Assembly (NCBI GenBank): GCA_011799875.1
Contig: CM022303.1
Span: 190,947,700-191,011,699 of the forward strand
Reading direction: 5' to 3'
DNA length: 64,000 nucleotides
Source of the DNA: Thinopyrum elongatum
Lineage: Eukaryota; Streptophyta; Magnoliopsida; Poales; Poaceae
Shown in pieces: positions 41,691-52,503 of this stretch. How positions within the stretch are numbered: the stretch's first letter is position 1; each line of letters begins with the position of its first letter. Position numbers and translations under genes: made by a program. The notes under the pieces were generated by a model. The model was not told where the DNA came from. It saw only the letters and a list, made by a program, of their open reading frames with translations, and did no database searches.

Positions 41691-43076
41691 TGATAACCCA
41701 CAAGTATAGGGGATCGCAACCGTTTTCGAGGGTAGAGTATTCAACCCAAATTTATTGATTCGACACAACGGGAGCCAAAGAATATTCTCAAGTATTAGCA
41801 GCTGAGTTGTCAATTCAACCACACCTGAAAGACTTAATATCTGCAGGAAAGTATTAATTAGCAAAGTAGTATGGAAGTAACGGTAACGGTGGCAAAAGTA
41901 ACAGTAGCAGTTTTGTAGTGATTGTAACAGTAGCAATGGAAAAGTAACTTAGCAAAGATCAATATGTGAAAAGCTCGTAGGCATCGGATTAGTGATGGAT
42001 AATTATGTCGGATGGCATTCATCATGCAACAGTTATAACCTAGGGTGACACAGAACTAGCTCCAATTCATCAATATAATGTAGTCATGTATTCCATATAT
42101 AGTCATACGTGCTTATGGAAAAGAACTTGCATGACATATTTTGTCCTACCCTCCCGTGGCAGCGGGGTCCTAATAGAATCTAAGGGATATTAAGGCCTCC
42201 TTTTAATAGAGAACCGGACCAAAGCATTAGCACTTAGTGAATACATGAACTCCTCAAACTACGATAATCACCGGAAAGAATCCCAATTATTGTCACCTTG
42301 GGGTATGCGGATCATAACTTGTAATAGGTGTCTACAACTTGCAAGATAGGATCAAGAACACAAATATATTCATGAAAACATAATAGGTTCAGATCTAAAA
42401 TCATGGCACTCGGGCCCTAATGACAAGCATTAAGCATAGCAAAGTCATAGCAACATCAATCTCAGAACATAGTGGATACTAGGGATCAAACCCTAACAAA
42501 ACTAACTCGATTACATGATAAATCTCATCCAACCCATCACCGTCTAGCAAGCCTACGATGGAATTACTCACGCACGGCGGTGAGCATCATGAAATTGGTG
42601 ATGGAGGAAGGTTGGTGATGATGATGGCGATGAATCCCCCTCTCCGGAGCCCCGAACGGACTCCAGATCTGCCCTCCCGATGAAGAACAGGAGGTGGCGA
42701 TGGCTCCATATCGTAAAACGCGATGAATCCTTCTCTCTAATTTTTTTCTCCCCGAATAGGGTTATATGGAGCTGGAGTTGAGGTCGGAGGGTCTCCAGGG
42801 GGCCCACAAGCCTGCAGGGCGTGCCCCCAGGGCTTGTGGCCTTTGGGTGGCCCCCCTTTGGTTGATTCTTTTGCCAATATTTTTTATATATTCCAAAAAT
42901 ATTCTTCGGAAATTTTCATGTCAATCCGAGAACTTTTATTTCTGCACAAAAATAACACCATGACAATTCTGCTGAAAACAGCATCAGTCCGGGTTAGTTC
43001 CATTCAAATCATGCAAATTAGAGTCCAAAACAAGGGCAAAAGAGTTTGGAAAAGTAGATACGATGGAGACGTATCA
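41691..43076 (-). repeat. S4 3' LTR
   Basis: 1386 bp. On the + strand it starts TGATAACCC and ends GACGTATCA. Its GC-rich inverted repeat and TATA box lie around 42762-42845. Confidence 0.93.
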
Positions 43077-43090
43077 ACTCCCCAAGCTTA
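43077..43090 (-). other. S4 terminal polypurine tract
   Basis: On the - strand TAAGCTTGGGGAGT, with one G fewer than S2 and S3, abuts the 3' LTR. Confidence 0.88.
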
Positions 43091-45157
43091 ACCCATTGCT
43101 TGTCCTCAAGCAATTCAGTTGACAAACTGAAAGTGACAAAGAAAAACTTTTACAAACTCTGTTTGATCTTGTTGTTGCAAATATGTATAGCCAGCATTCA
43201 AGTTTTCAGCAAAGATTATGAACTAACCATATTCACAATAACACTTAGGTCTCACATTTACTCATATCAATGGCATAATCAACTAGCGAGCAATAATAAT
43301 AAATCTCGGATGACAACACTTTTTTCAAAACTATCATGATATGATATGACAAAATGGTATCTCGCTAGCCCTTTCTAAGACCGCAAAACATAAATGCAGA
43401 GCACCCCTGAAGATTAAGGACTGACTAGACATTGTAATTCATGGCAAAAAAGATCCAGTCACAGTCATACTCAATATCAATTAATAACAACGCATACAAA
43501 TGACAGTGGTGCTCTCTAGCTGGTGCTTTTTATAAGAGGATGATGACTCAACATAAAAGTAAATAGATAGTCCCTTCACAGAGGGAAGCAAGGATTTGCA
43601 GAGGTGCCAGAGCTCGAGCTTTTAAAACAGATATGAATATAATTTTGAGCGATATGCTTTCATTGTCAACATAACAACCAAGAGATCTCACTATCTTCCA
43701 TGCTAGATACATTATAGGCGCTTCCCAAACATAATGGTAAAGTTTTTACTCCCCCTCCAACAACAATCACACTCCACGGCTGGTCCGAAACAACGGGTAC
43801 CGTCCATACCAACTACAATCCTGGGGGAGTTTTGTTTGTAGTTATATTTTGATTCGATTTCGAGCATGGAACTGGGCATCCCGAATACCAGCCACTTTCT
43901 CGTGAATGACAAGTGAATCAACACTCATCTTGAGAATAACCCAGCTAGCATGGAAGATACTGACAGCCCCCAGTCGCTACATGAGCGATTCGGGCATACA
44001 AAATAGATTATTATTTGAAGGTTTAGAGTTTGGCACATGCAAATTTACTTGGAACGGCAGGTAAATACGGCATAAAGGTAGATATGGTGGACTCATATGG
44101 AACAACTTTGGGTTTAAGGAAATGGATGCACAAGCAGTATTCCCGCTTAGTACAAGTGAAGGCTAGCAAAAGATTGAGGAGCGACCAACTAGAGAGCGAC
44201 AACGGTCATAAACATGCATTGAGATTAACCAACATTGAGTGCAAGCATGAGTAGGATATAAATCACCATGAACATAAATATCGTGGAGGCTATGTTGATT
44301 TTGATTCAACTGCATGTGTGAACATGTGCTAAGTCAAGCCACTTAAATCATTCAAAGGAGGATACCATCCTATCATACTACATCATAACCATTTTAATTT
44401 GCATGTTGGCACTCAAGACAAACCATTATAAACTCCTAGCTAATTAAGCATGGCATGAGTAACTATAATCTCTAATTGTCATTGCAAACATGTTTCATTC
44501 ATAATAGGCTGAATCAGGAACAATGAGCTAATCATATTTACAAAAACAAAATAGGTCGAGTTCATACCATCTTTTCTCCATCTCAATCATTTGATCATAT
44601 ATCTTCATTATTGCCTTTCACTTGCACGACTGAACAGTGTGAATAATAATAAGAGTGCACGTGCATTGGACTAAGCTGGAATCTGCAAACATTTATTCAA
44701 AGAAGAAGACAAGGTAATATGGGCTCTCTGTTAGATCATCAATAATGCATATGAGAGCCACTCAACATTTTCATCGTGGTCTTCTCCTTACGACCCAAAG
44801 AAAAAGGAAAAGAATTTCAAAGAAACATACTGAAATCTTTTTGGAGTTTTTCTTTTTCTGAAGAAAGTAAAACAAGAATGAGAAAAACTATTTACACGGG
44901 AAAGCTCCCAACAAGCAAAAGAAGAACGAGAAATATTTTTGGGTTTTCTTTTGATACTACTACTAAATTAAACTAGAAAGAAAAACTAGAAAGAAGCGAG
45001 AACTAATTTTTTTTGGATTTTCTCAAAGTTTCTAAAACACACAAGAAGAAAGCGAGAAAAAGAAATAAACTAACATGGATAATACAATGAAAAAGTATGA
45101 ACACCGACAACTAAAATGAGTGTGTGAACATGAATGTAATGTCTGTGAGAAATATGT
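43091..45157 (-). other. S4 3' untranslated region
   Basis: About 2.07 kb of non-coding DNA matching the S2 region 36083-38145 in inverse orientation. The short frames here are not conserved between copies. Confidence 0.75.
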
Positions 45158-45172
45158 ACTCCCCCAAGCTTA
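45158..45172 (-). other. S4 internal polypurine-tract copy
   Basis: On the - strand TAAGCTTGGGGGAGT directly follows the end of ORF2. It is identical to the copies in S2 and S3. Confidence 0.85.
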
Positions 45173-45266
45173 CGCTTTTGGCCTAAGTTGGTCTAGGCCA
45201 TGGCTTGAAATAACCCTCTCCTCGATACTCCGGAGGGTCCTGAGGGTTCCACTGGTTGGCGAGCTC

Positions 45267-45612
45267 CTATGGCTCCCACTGAAAAACGGGCTCCTGATAT
45301 GGATCAGGAACTGGTGTTGGCTCAGGTATTGGGGGTTGTACAAGACCCCAAAATCTGTAGATGTCCTCGGGCATAATAGTGTACCTGCCCGAACGAATAT
45401 CGAACAAAGAAGAAGCAGGCAAAGCAATAGTCTCACAAGTACCCTGACTAAATACTAAGTTATAGAGGAGTTTCTTGTCCTTATCCTTCTTAATAAAATC
45501 GTGCGCTGCCATACTATTATAGTTCAAATATCTAGTAGCTAACAACATCTCCTCCTCCTCATCATGCCTAATAGGTATCTCAAAATGTTTAGCAAGGCGG
45601 GAGACATACTTT
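45267..45612 (-). pseudogene. S4 ORF2, C-terminal part
   Basis: The frame from about 45612 leftward matches S2 ORF2 from 'LARRFEIPIRHD' to the 'YQEP' tail and stops at 45267. The open frame extends right to 45683, but those first codons derive from the 3' region of W, giving a chimeric ORF. The piece of ORF2 between the two halves (about 280 bp in S3 terms, 60292-60570) is missing. Confidence 0.8.
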
Positions 45613-46599
45613 GACTCTTGCATGAAAGCAAATACATAAAAGTAAAAGGTAGGCCCTTCGCAGAGGGAAGCAGAGGTTGCCATGCGCTTTTTGTTTGTAT
45701 GCTCAATCCCTTAGTGCAAAAGAACATCACGTTATATTGCCCCTTATGATAGCAACCTTTATTATGCAGTCTGTCGCTTTTATTCTTTGCCATCACAAGT
45801 TCGTACAACGCTCAATTTTCTCTTACACTAAATGATTTAACACTTTTAGAAGCAATTTTTATTGCCTTATTGCACCGATGACAACTTACTTGAAGGATCT
45901 TACTCAATCCTTAGGTAGGTATGGTGGACTCTTGAAAATAAGATTTGGGTTTAAGGGTTTTTGGATGCACAAGTAGTATCTCTACTTGGTGCGGAATTTT
46001 TGGCTAGCAAAGATGGGGGACAAGCACCACATGTTGAAGGATCTATGACAATATAACTTCTATGTGAATATGAACAAACATAAATCATTACGTTGTCTTC
46101 CTTGTCCAACGTCAACAATTTTGGCATATAATATTTTGATGGGGGCTCACAATCACAAAACATTTCCAAGATAGTGTATTTGCATGTGAAAGTTCTCTTC
46201 CTTATAGTAATTATTCATGAATTGCTTGTATGACCAATATTGTGATTGTCAAGCTTCAAAGGATTTCACTTTATAAACCCAATGTGAAGCTACCACTGGG
46301 CATGATATGAACATATAATTTCAACTTCATGATATTCAATTCATTCAATAATTTACTCATAGGATATAAGTGAAGCATGAGAGTAAATGACAAACTACTC
46401 CAAAAAGATATAAGTGAAGATCAAGCGAGTAGTTAAGTAAAGGGGTAGCTAATTGAGGACTCTCTCTTATTTAAAAACTTTCAGATCTAAGTATTTTATT
46501 AAAACAGCAAGTAAAACAAAACAAAATTACATTCCAAGAATAGCACAACTCAAGTGAAGAAGCAAAAACTTAGGCTCAACCGATACTAACCAATAATTG

Positions 46600-47945
46600 T
46601 TGATGAAGAAAGGTGGGATGCCTACCGGGGCATCCCCAAGCTTAGATGCTTGAGACTTCTTGAAATATTACCTTGGGATGCCTTGGGCATCCCCAAGCTT
46701 GAGCTTTTGCGTCTCCTTAATTCCTTTTATATCACGGTTTTCCTAATTCTTAAAAACTTCATACACACAAAACTCAACAAGAACTCGTGAGATAAGTTAG
46801 TATAAACCAATGCAAAAACCTTATCATTATATACTGTAGCAAATCACAAAAATTATTATTCAACATTGCATACTAAATGCCTCTGCATATTTAATACTCC
46901 TATCCTCAAATAGAATCATTAAACAAGCAAACATATGCAAACATAACAGCAATCTGCCAAAACAGTACAGTCTATAAAGAATGCAAGAGTATCAATACTT
47001 ATTTAACTCCAAAAATTATGAAAATTTACCAAACTGTATAAAAAATTTCAGATCTTTCTGTACAAAAAGTTTCAACATTTTATCACATTCTGACTTTTCT
47101 CGGGAATTTTTGCAACATCGATAAACTTTCTGTTTTGAAACAGCAACTCATATACTTGCAAAATGAGCATGGTAAAGGCTATCCTTGACATTTTTATTGA
47201 AAATAAAGATGCAAAACATTATTATAAATAACAGCAAGCAAATCCTAACAAGAAAATGACGCTCCAAGCAAAATACATATCATGTGACGAATAAATATGT
47301 AGCTCCAAGTGAGGTTACCGATAATGTTGGAGATGAAAGAGGGGATGCCTTCCGGGGCATCCCCAAGCTTAGTTGCTTGGATCCTCCTTCAATATTACCT
47401 TGGGGGTGCCTTGGGCATCCCCAAGCTTAGGGTCTTGTCACACCTTATTCTCTCATATCTACATCTCACCCAAAACTTGAAAACTTCAATCACACAAAAC
47501 TTAACGGAACTTCGTGAGATAGGTTAGTATGATAAAGATAAATCATTCACTTTGGTACTGTCAAGATAAGATTAATAATTGTTCTCACACAATGCCTACT
47601 GTACCCTACAATTTCTACAACTTATATTAAGCAATATAAGCCGTGGAAACCATAAAACAAGCAAACTATGCATTGAAAACAGAATCTGTCAAAAGCAGAA
47701 CAGTACGTAAAGATCTGTATTAAGGTCATACTTCTGTAACTCCAAAAATTATGAAAACTTAGGACAACGTAGAAAATTTGTATACCCATAAAATGTAAAA
47801 AAATCAGAATTTTTCCACGTTCCAGTAAAAGATAGGAATTTCTATACTGGACGCAAAAGTTTCTGTTTTTGCACAGAATCAAGTCAACTATCAGCCACAC
47901 TATCCCAAAGGCTTTACTTGACACTTTATTGAAAAAAAACCTATA
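46600..47945 (-). repeat. W internal tandem duplication (two ~0.62-kb units)
   Basis: 46600-47225 and 47322-47945 share the same order of words: 'ggggcatccccaagctta', 'ttgggcatccccaagctt', 'acacacaaaact', 'actccaaaaattatgaaaa' and 'cttgacatttttattgaaaa' (variant in unit 2). The units have clearly diverged. Each carries two copies of CATCCCCAAGCTT. The region is non-coding and lies 3' of W's ORF. Confidence 0.8.
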
Positions 47946-48033
47946 AAACATGATTACTACAGTAGACTAATCATGTGAAAACACCAAAACAGTAGGGGTA
48001 AATGTTGGGTTGTCTCCCAACAAGCGCTTTTCT

Positions 48034-48840
48034 TTAATGCCTTTTAGCTAGGCATGATGATTTCAATGATGCTCGCATAAAAGATAAGAATTGAAACATA
48101 AAGGGAGCATCATGAAGCATATGACTAGCACATTTAAGTCTAACCCACTTCCTATGCATAGGGATTTTGTGAGAAAACAAGTTATGGGAACAAGAATCAA
48201 CTAGCATAGGAAGGCAAAACAAGTGCAACTTCAAAACTTTCAACATAAAGAGAGGAAACTTGATATTATTGAAATATATAGAAGCATATATTCCTCTCTC
48301 ATAATAATTTTCAGTAGCATCATGAATGAATTCAACAATATAGCTATCACATAAAGCATTATTTTCATGATCCACAAGCATAGAAATTTTATTACTCTCC
48401 ACATAAGCAAAGTTATTCTCATGAATAGTAGTGGGAGCAAACTCAACAAAATAACTATCATGAGACACTTGATTGGCATGATCAATTTGAGCATTAAAGT
48501 CATGATGACAAGTTTCATGGTTATCATTATTCTCTATGTCATCATCATAATCATCATAAATAGGAGGCATACTACCATTATAACAAATTTGCACATCAAA
48601 TCTTGGGGGACTAAAAATATCATCTTCATCAAACATAGCATCCCCAAGCTTGTAGCTTTGCATATCATTAGCATCATGGATATTCATAGAGTTTATACCA
48701 AAAATATTGCAATCATGCTCATCAATTATGCCAAACATTTTATTGAATTCTTCTTCTATCAGTTGAGCAGAATTTTCCTTTCCATCATTTTCACCAAAGA
48801 CATTATAAAGATGAATAATATGATGCAACCTCAATTCCAT
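48034..48840 (-). CDS. W ORF of unknown function
   Basis: A continuous 268-codon frame begins about 100 bp after the PBS. The N-terminal two-thirds is rich in Asp, Asn, His and Glu ('EEEFNKMFGIIDEHDCNIFG', 'YDDYDDDIENND'). The C-terminal third is more hydrophobic and Cys/His-containing ('LHLFCLPMLVDSCSHNLF'). It sits where gag would be, but I see no gag motif and no nucleic-acid-binding signature. One of W's CATCCCCAAGCTT motifs (48639-48651) lies within it. The intact frame in an otherwise decayed nest is notable. I do not recognise a family with certainty. Confidence 0.5.
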   Translation of the reverse strand: MELRLHHIIHLYNVFGENDGKENSAQLIEEEFNKMFGIIDEHDCNIFGINSMNIHDANDMQSYKLGDAMFDEDDIFSPPRFDVQICYNGSMPPIYDDYDDDIENNDNHETCHHDFNAQIDHANQVSHDSYFVEFAPTTIHENNFAYVESNKISMLVDHENNALCDSYIVEFIHDATENYYERGIYASIYFNNIKFPLFMLKVLKLHLFCLPMLVDSCSHNLFSHKIPMHRKWVRLKCASHMLHDAPFMFQFLSFMRASLKSSCLAKRH

Positions 48841-48937
48841 TTTTTATAGTTTTGTTTTTATAAACCAAACTAGTGATAAAACAAGAAACTAAAAGATTCG
48901 ATTGCAAGATCTAAAGATATACCTTCAAGCACTCACC

Positions 48938-48955
48938 TCCCCGGCAACGGCGCTA
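48938..48955 (-). other. W primer binding site (tRNA-Asp type)
   Basis: On the - strand TAGCGCCGTTGCCGGGGA, one change from the tRNA-Asp complement, 10 bp inside the 5' LTR. Confidence 0.85.
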
Positions 48956-49914
48956 GAAAAGAGCTTGATGTCTACTACACAACTTGTTCTTGTAGACTCG
49001 TGTTGGGCCTCCAAGCGCAGAGTTTTGTAGGACAGTAGCAATTTTCCCTCAAGTGGATGACCTAAGGTTTATCAATCCGTGGGAGGCGTAGGATGAAGAT
49101 GGTCTCTCTCAAACAACCCTGCAACCAAATAATAAAAAGTCTCTTGTGTCCCCAACACACCAAATACAATGGTAATTTGTATAGGTGCACTAGTTCGGCG
49201 AAGAGATGGTGATACAAGCGTAGTAATGATAGTAGATATTGATTTTTGTAATACGAACAATAAAAAACAGCAAGGTAGCAATTGATAAAACGGAGCACAA
49301 ACGGTATTGCAATGCTTGAAAATGAGGCCTAGGGTCCGTACTTTCACTAGTGCAACCTCTCAACAATGCTAATATAATTGGATCATATAACCATCCCTCA
49401 AAGTGCGATGAAGAATCACTCCAAAGTTCCTATCTAACGGAGAACATAAGAATAAATTGTTTGTAGGGTACGAAACCACCTCAAAGCTATTCTTTCCGAT
49501 CGATCTATCCAAGAGTTTGTACTAAAATAACACCAAAGCAAATTCAGATTCGTAATGCTCAATCCAACACAAAGAACCTCAAAGAGTGCCCCAAGATTTC
49601 TATCGGAGAAACAAAGACAAGAACGTGCATCAACCCCTATGCATAGATTACCCCAATGTCACCTCGGGAACCCGCGAGTTGAGTGCCAAAACATATATCA
49701 AGTGAATCAATATAATACTCCATTGTCACCATGGGTATTCGTATGCAAGACATATATCAAGTGCTCTCAAATCCATAAAAGTATTCAATCCGATAAAACG
49801 AAATCTCAAAGGGAAAACTCAATTCATCACAACAAGATAGAGAGGGAGAAAAACCATATGATCCAACTACATTAACAAAGCTCCCGATACATCAAAATCA
49901 TGCCATCAAGAACA

Positions 49915-49940
49915 CGAGAGAGAGAGAGAGAGAGAGAGAG
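49915..49940. repeat. (GA)n microsatellite
   Basis: About 13 uninterrupted GA/AG dinucleotides inside the LTR of W. Confidence 0.95.
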
Positions 49941-50201
49941 ATTAAACACATAGCTACTGGTACAAACCCTCAGCCCCGAGGGTGGACTACTCCCTCCTCA
50001 TCGTGGTGGTCGCCGGTATGATGAATATGGCCACCGGTGATGATCTCCCCCTCTGGCAGGGTGCCGGAACAGGGTCTAGATTGGATCTTGTGAATACAGA
50101 GGCTTGCGGTGGCGGAACTTCTGATCTAGGGTTACCGCGAGGGTTTTTGGAATATTTGGCAATTTATAGGGCGAAGAGGCGGTGCGGGAGGCCACCGAGG
50201 T

Positions 50202-50241
50202 GGGCACAACCCACCAGGGCGCGCCCTGGTGGGTTGTGCCC
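50202..50241. repeat. Perfect 40-bp palindrome in the W LTR
   Basis: The left half GGGCACAACCCACCAGGGCG is followed directly by its exact reverse complement, centred on the GGGCGCGCCC core. On the element strand it lies about 30-40 bp upstream of the TATA box, i.e. in U3. Confidence 0.95.
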
Positions 50242-50517
50242 CCTCGGGGCACCCCCAGGTGCTGCTCTGGCCCATTGGATGTCTTCTAGTCCATAAAAAA
50301 TCCACAAAAAGTTTCACTGTGTTTGGACTCCGTTTGGTATTGATTTTCTGCGATGTAAAAAACAAGCAAAAAATAGCTACTGGCACTGGGCACTATGTCA
50401 ATAAGTTAGTCCAAAAAAATGATATAAAGTTGCTATAAAATGATTGTAAAACACCCAAGAATGATAATATAGCAGCATGAATACTTCATAAATTATAGAT
50501 ACGTTGGAGACGTATCA

Positions 50518-50916
50518 GTCTCTAGGACGTGGTTCATTGACGCTGCCCTCATAAGGTAATTTGCAAACATTTCAAAAATCATAAAGTGACATTCGCTTGG
50601 GCACATCGTACAAGTGAAATTCTACAATAGGAGGATCTTTCCTAGCATGAAAGTGAAAATTTTGCACGAATGTATTAGTGAGTAGGAGGACTTGTTCACA
50701 CTTATCTTGGAGGAAGTCGGTGATGCCTGCATTCTCCGCCAAATAATAGAAATCATCATAAATTCCGGCCGCCCTCAAGAATGCATCACTTGGCCATTCA
50801 CACAGCCGAACCTCCGCGGTGCGAGGAAGGTTGTACTTGGGCGTCTTCTTCTCCTCATTTTCATTTTCATTTTCATTTGTATTCCGGCTTGAAGAACCCC
50901 TTAACCATCTCTTCAT
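50518..50916 (-). pseudogene. S4 ORF2, N-terminal part
   Basis: Begins at the ATG at 50916 (MKRWLRGSSSRN), as in S2 and S3, and runs to 'MSLYDF' at 50572. A short out-of-frame tail reaches 50518, where W's LTR begins. The two halves of ORF2 are separated by W and by a deletion. Confidence 0.82.
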
Positions 50917-51009
50917 TATTTCTTTTCTTTTTCTATGAAAATATTCTGAAATTTTTAGTGACTCAAAATAAAAGTGAACAAAACTCAACAAGATTGATAG
51001 CAACTACTC

Positions 51010-51423
51010 CTACAAGTGTCTAGAGGCTATATCATGCATCAAAACTACTTTGGACCATATAAATTTGACATGCAAGCTCAAGAACAAGGTCACCACAGCA
51101 GCAAAAATTTGCAATATATAAAGCACTAGAACAAAAACTAATTGGACCATTGGAGGAGTCACATACCGAAGAACAATCCCCTGAAATAGTTTCGGAAACA
51201 GAGTTCCGAGCAAGGTGATCGAAAATGGCAGCAAAATGAGCCAGAACACGGGTTTGAGCAATGGTGGGATTTTTTCTAGAGGAAGACGAAGTGGATGGGT
51301 GCTGGCATAAGTGAGGGGGACCCACGTAGGACCCACAAGCCCTATAGGCACGCCCAGGGGGTGGGCGCGCCCTGTGGGCTTGTGGCCCACTGGTGCACCC
51401 CCCTGATGTATTTCCAGTGCCAA
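51010..51423 (-). CDS. S4 spacer hydrophobic ORF
   Basis: A 137-codon frame equivalent to 34487-34876, with the same stop codon position and the same hydrophobic segments. The overlapping alternative frame runs 51325-51032. The GC-rich inverted repeat before it (51320-51400) is also conserved. Confidence 0.3.
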   Translation of the reverse strand: MALEIHQGGAPVGHKPTGRAHPLGVPIGLVGPTWVPLTYASTHPLRLPLEKIPPLLKPVFWLILLPFSITLLGTLFPKLFQGIVLRYVTPPMVQLVFVLVLYILQIFAAVVTLFLSLHVKFIWSKVVLMHDIASRHL

Positions 51424-51711
51424 AAATTCTTAAATATTCTAGAAAAAGTCATACTAAATTTTCAGGGCATTTGGAGAATTTTTATTTTCTGAACATTTTT
51501 TATTGCACGGATAATTCAGACAACAGAGAAATTACAGTATTTTTGCTTTATTTATTCTAAATATCAGAAAGTAAAAAGTGGGTACAGAGAGATGTGTTTA
51601 CTAAATTCATCCATCTCATGCCCATCAAAAGGAATCCATTAACAAGGTTGATCAAGTCTCGTTAACAAAATTCTTCTGAATGACATGAAACCGGAGAATC
51701 TTTGTATAACA

Positions 51712-52416
51712 CTAGGTTACCTCAACGGGGATATGCATGTCCCCAACAATAAGAATATCATATTTCTTTTTGACAGTAGGTTGTGGAAATTCAAAACCTC
51801 CAATAGTAATTGTTGAAAATTTTCCAATAGAGTTGATACTATTCACTTGAGGTTGTTTCTTCGGAAAGTGTACCGTATGCTCATTACCATTAACATGAAA
51901 AGTGACATTGCCCTTGTTGCAATCAATAACAACCCTTGCCGTATTCAAAAAGGGTCTACCAAGGATGATCGACATACTGTCATCCTCGGGTATATCAAGA
52001 ATAACAAAGTCCGTTAAAATAGTAACATTTGCAACCACGACAAGCACATCCTCACAAATATCGATGGGTATAGCAGTTGATTTATCAGCCATTTGCAAAG
52101 AGATTTTAGTTGGTGTCAACTTATTCAAATCAAGTCTATGATATAAAGAGAAAGGCATAACACTAACATCGGCTCCAAGATCACATAAAGCAGTTTTAAC
52201 ATAGTTTCTTTTAATGGAGCATGGTATAGTAGGTATTCCTGGATCTCCTAGTTTCTTTGGTATTCCACCTTTAAATGTATAATTAGCAAGCATGGTGGAA
52301 ATTTCAGCTTTCGGTATCTTTCTTTTATTTGTAACAATATCTTTCATATACTTAGCATAAGGAGACATTTTTAGAATATCATTCAAACGCATAAGCAAAA
52401 AGACAGGTCTAAGCAT
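51712..52416 (-). pseudogene. S4 protease domain
   Basis: A 234-codon frame containing 'CDLGADVSVM' and 'IILGRPFLNT', matching the S2 protease. It is separated from the upstream gag C-terminal part (52986-52504) by a stop near 52490 (in 'tctaaacccatgg', where S2 has an open codon). Confidence 0.82.
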
Positions 52417-52503
52417 TTCAACAAAGCGCTCAAAATCCTCATCATCCTTTTTCTTGGATGGTTTAGGAGGAAAGGGTATGGGTTTCTAAACCCATGGTTC
52501 TCT

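Larger units (their letters stand above)
45613..50517 (-). mobile_element. W: non-autonomous Gypsy element (WHAM-like?), 3' LTR lost
   Basis: The 5' LTR (48966-50517), tRNA-Asp type PBS, one ORF (48840-48034) and a ~2.4-kb 3' region are present on the - strand. No gag, protease, RT or integrase was recognised. The left end stops at about 45612 inside W's 3' region, with no 3' LTR and with a gap in the flanking S4 ORF2. A deletion spanning the junction explains both. The family name is a memory-based guess. Confidence 0.8.
48966..50517 (-). repeat. W 5' LTR
   Basis: 1552 bp. On the + strand it begins TGATGTCTAC and ends GACGTATCA. On the element strand it begins TGATACGTCTCCAACG, sharing its first 12 bases with the Sabrina-like LTRs. 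It has a (GA)n run at 49915-49940, a 40-bp palindrome at 50202-50241 and a TATA box (ctataaatt, - strand, about 50162-50170) after it. Confidence 0.9.

Noticed and set aside
46600..47945. CRISPR-like array from the repeated CATCCCCAAGCTT words
   Set aside because: Spacing is irregular, the units are long diverged duplicates in a plant retrotransposon, and no associated genes exist.
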